Positions 62,210 through 64,000 of a DNA stretch of 64,000 nucleotides are shown here, in pieces. Under the pieces are notes generated by a model that worked only from the letters and a program-made list of their open reading frames with translations, had not been told where the DNA came from and searched no databases. The DNA lies in the NCBI GenBank assembly GCA_903876885.1, contig CAIRBP010000004.1, positions 91,207 to 155,206 of the forward strand. Direction: 5' to 3'. This DNA comes from an uncultured Burkholderiales bacterium (GTDB lineage Bacteria > Pseudomonadota > Gammaproteobacteria > Burkholderiales > Burkholderiaceae_C). Within the stretch, counting starts at the first letter, position 1, and each line of letters starts with the position of its first letter. The translations under genes were made by a program, and so were the position numbers.

Positions 62210-63376
62210 TTAAGCCACTACGTTAATCCACTGCCCCTGAGCAGGTGCGCTCATTAAATTACGCTGAATATCTTGTAGTGCAGTTTGCAGTGTCGAGGCA
62301 GTAACCGTTGATGTTAATCCCATAGAAGCAAAAAGGCTATTAGCACTTTGAATAAGCGAATCTAGACCTGCAGTCGCCCCACTGGCAATTGCAACGGCGG
62401 ATTGCTCAGCATTATGGGACTGTGTAACGACCAACATTTCAATCATTGACTGAACGCTTGAGTAGACTCGGCTAACGACCCAGCCGTGTACGTTAGATAT
62501 GTTTTGAGCTGTTTCTTGCTGCTGGGCAGTAGTCGCTGCTGAATTAGAGCCACTCCCCACAATATTAACTTGAGCAGAATTAGCTTGACTGCCTGATAGG
62601 TTTGAACTTGAGGTCTCTAAATTAGAGACGTATTGAGTATTAGTCGAATTTACACCTGTCAATGAAATACCGCCATCTAAGGGCTGCGGTGCGGCAGAGG
62701 AAGTAGCGGCATTTTCAACCCTTACTGGATATGGGCTTAAGGGAGTTTGGGGGTTAGTTACAGGTAACGCATTCAAATTACTGGCTTGAACGGGGGATGC
62801 TAATAATTCTTGCGAAGACAGATTCGTTTGTGATTGAACCGTAAAAATGAGTGAGTTTACAAAGGAGTTAATTTGCGCACCAGCCGCATCAACCATCGAG
62901 CCTGGTGTAAGTTGATTAGAGAGCAAAGCATTAACATTACTACTAGCACCACGGGAGATAACACCACTCATTGCTTGCGAGTTTGCAAGCTGATCATTCA
63001 AAGCTTGAACAATTGAGTTCTTGATAACAGAGTAAATTCTTGGAGAAACAACAGTGGGGTCTTGGCTGCTTTGGTGAGTAAGCTCAGGCGTATTGATAAG
63101 TTGCGTTTCATTGACCGCGTTGCTAGCGTAATTACGCTGAACTGTATTACTATCAGCCCCCAAACTAGCCATCAACGCACCGGGACTTGTTGAGTTGGAG
63201 ATGGCCTGACCTCCGGTGTTAGAGAGGTATGAATTGATTACTGAAGTTCGCACCCCAGGGGCACTAGGCTCCATATTGATTACATCAAGTCCCTGAGTGA
63301 GTGACCGCGAGGACATGAAGGTCTGGGCAAGCATAGGGTTGCTAGATGACCTAGAGTACGGAGGGATGACGTTCAT
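62210..63376 (-). CDS. Ser/Asn/Gln-rich low-complexity protein, 388 residues
   Basis: No family is recognised. The protein is rich in Ser, Asn, Ala, Thr and Gln and low in charge, with no Cys, no membrane segment and no cleavable signal. Less repetitive helical parts lie at about 110-190 (YSVIKNSIVQALNDQLANSQ, VDAAGAQINSFVNSLIFTVQ) and 295-388 (RVYSSVQSMIEMLVVTQSHN). It ends GQWINVVA. The composition and soluble helical ends recall secreted surface or flagellum-associated proteins, but nothing confirms this. The small gene at 26887 ends similarly. Confidence 0.65.
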   Translation of the reverse strand: MNVIPPYSRSSSNPMLAQTFMSSRSLTQGLDVINMEPSAPGVRTSVINSYLSNTGGQAISNSTSPGALMASLGADSNTVQRNYASNAVNETQLINTPELTHQSSQDPTVVSPRIYSVIKNSIVQALNDQLANSQAMSGVISRGASSNVNALLSNQLTPGSMVDAAGAQINSFVNSLIFTVQSQTNLSSQELLASPVQASNLNALPVTNPQTPLSPYPVRVENAATSSAAPQPLDGGISLTGVNSTNTQYVSNLETSSSNLSGSQANSAQVNIVGSGSNSAATTAQQQETAQNISNVHGWVVSRVYSSVQSMIEMLVVTQSHNAEQSAVAIASGATAGLDSLIQSANSLFASMGLTSTVTASTLQTALQDIQRNLMSAPAQGQWINVVA

Positions 63377-63673
63377 GACTTGTAATCGATGACTTTGGCC
63401 ACTAAGCGTTAAAAGGCTTACATGATACTTAATTTCGGCTAATTAAGAAAGTTCTTTTCTTCACTTTCACTTAAAAATCAGTGCATTCCCTGGCATTTCT
63501 CATTAATCCAAAAATATGTATTTGCATACTCGTCAAAATCTAAACAGCTTGGAATGGGTTAAAAAAGTGCCAAATCCACCTGAAAACAAGGGATTTTTAG
63601 CCTAATTCGACCAGATTTACGAATTTTGAAGCGAAAAATTCGAATTACCTATCTACAGGGCTTAAGATTGGTC
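63377..63673. other. 297-bp divergent spacer
   Basis: This stretch lies between the Ser/Asn-rich gene and the DUF6172-type gene, so it should contain both promoters. No ORF, repeat or stable hairpin stands out by eye. Confidence 0.45.
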
Positions 63674-64000
63674 ATGAAAAGAACTTTCCCACTCCAAATA
63701 GAGGGCAAAAAGCCCGAGCGCGTCCTGGACTCCATTAAACATGAAGTACGCAAATATCTTAAACGTGAGCGTCGTCGAGTGCTACCGGATGATACCGATT
63801 ACTGGGACTTTGACTGCAAAGTCGGCAAATTAGAGGAAGAAAGCGAAATAGTCCATCTCTCAACAATCATTGGCCATATTGACGAAGCTTATAAGCTCAA
63901 TGATCCTCAGATTTATATTGAAATTATTGCAAAAGCAGTAAAACGCAAACCTAAAGTGATTTCTACCGACCCATCACCCGATCATTCATCTGATCATTCA
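63674..64000 (+). CDS. DUF6172-like protein, 3' partial
   Basis: This gene is missing from the ORF track because it has no stop before the window ends. The frame from the ATG at 63674 runs 109 codons to base 64000. It begins MKRTFPLQIEGKKPERVLDS and continues KHEVRKYLKRERRRVLPDD, DYWDFDCKVGKLEEES and HLSTIIGHIDEAYKLND. I recognise this as the DUF6172 type, a small conserved proteobacterial protein of unknown function. The visible end is rich in Asp, His and Ser (SPDHSSDHS). Confidence 0.82.
   Translation, partial: MKRTFPLQIEGKKPERVLDSIKHEVRKYLKRERRRVLPDDTDYWDFDCKVGKLEEESEIVHLSTIIGHIDEAYKLNDPQIYIEIIAKAVKRKPKVISTDPSPDHSSDHS

Overview
The window looks like chromosome from a free-living betaproteobacterium of the order Burkholderiales. 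The grounds are a moderately AT-rich composition (judged by eye), two Bug-type tripartite tricarboxylate receptors, CaiB/acyl-CoA dehydrogenase/MmgE catabolic operons, TcuA/TcuB, a PhaC polyhydroxyalkanoate synthase, a diheme cytochrome c4 and a DUF6172-type protein. A low-GC freshwater or marine lineage related to Polynucleobacter or the Alcaligenaceae would fit, but I cannot confirm this without a search. Genes are densely packed. I see no tRNA, rRNA, insertion sequence, prophage or CRISPR array.

Layout. 1-3.7 kb: the end of a class V aminotransferase, then a two-subunit exported molybdenum hydroxylase. 3.8-8.9 kb: bactofilin, a DUF1330 protein, an exported CMD-family protein, a TPR/glycosyltransferase-like protein, RIO kinase and an acyl-CoA thioesterase. 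9.1-18.2 kb: a dihydroxyphthalate-decarboxylase-like protein, a complete branched-chain-type ABC transporter (SBP, LivH, fused LivM-LivG, LivF) and the divergent tricarballylate oxidation pair tcuA-tcuB. 18.3-26.8 kb: acyl-CoA dehydrogenase, BLUF photoreceptor, PACE-type efflux protein, RNB-family ribonuclease, a cytosolic solute-binding-fold protein with a lactonase-like amidohydrolase, a divergent tartrate/isopropylmalate-type dehydrogenase with a Bug receptor, and an orphan ModA-like protein. 26.9-33.1 kb: a small unknown gene, a second exported CMD protein with a Tat-exported alpha/beta hydrolase, and a cluster of zinc-ribbon, coiled-coil and membrane-anchored proteins of unknown function. 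33.3-39.7 kb: flavin reductase and a second Liv transporter with the same fused layout. 39.8-48.9 kb: PhaC, cytochrome c4 with a PQQ-type sugar dehydrogenase, PanC, and an operon of CoA-transferase, acyl-CoA dehydrogenase and MmgE/PrpD. 49.1-53.3 kb: Bug receptor, exported amidohydrolase, extradiol-dioxygenase-like VOC protein and cyclase, suggesting aromatic acid breakdown. 53.3-58.2 kb: GST, Gfo/Idh/MocA oxidoreductase and a TRAP transporter with fused small and large permease. 58.5-62.2 kb: a tight four-gene unit of unknown function (coiled-coil membrane protein, vWA-like membrane protein, J-domain protein, zinc-ribbon protein). The window ends with a Ser/Asn-rich unknown protein and the start of a DUF6172-type gene.

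Most of the content serves scavenging and oxidation of organic acids and aromatic compounds. There are eight proteins with a solute-binding-protein fold, three complete transporters, several orphan receptors, and enzymes for CoA activation, dehydrogenation and ring cleavage. No gene in the window has a recognisable DNA-binding regulator domain. The best candidates for an undescribed system are the 58.5-62.2 kb four-gene unit and the 29.4-33.1 kb zinc-ribbon/envelope cluster, which share an unusual mix of parts. All functional calls rest on motif recognition by eye; no database search was run.
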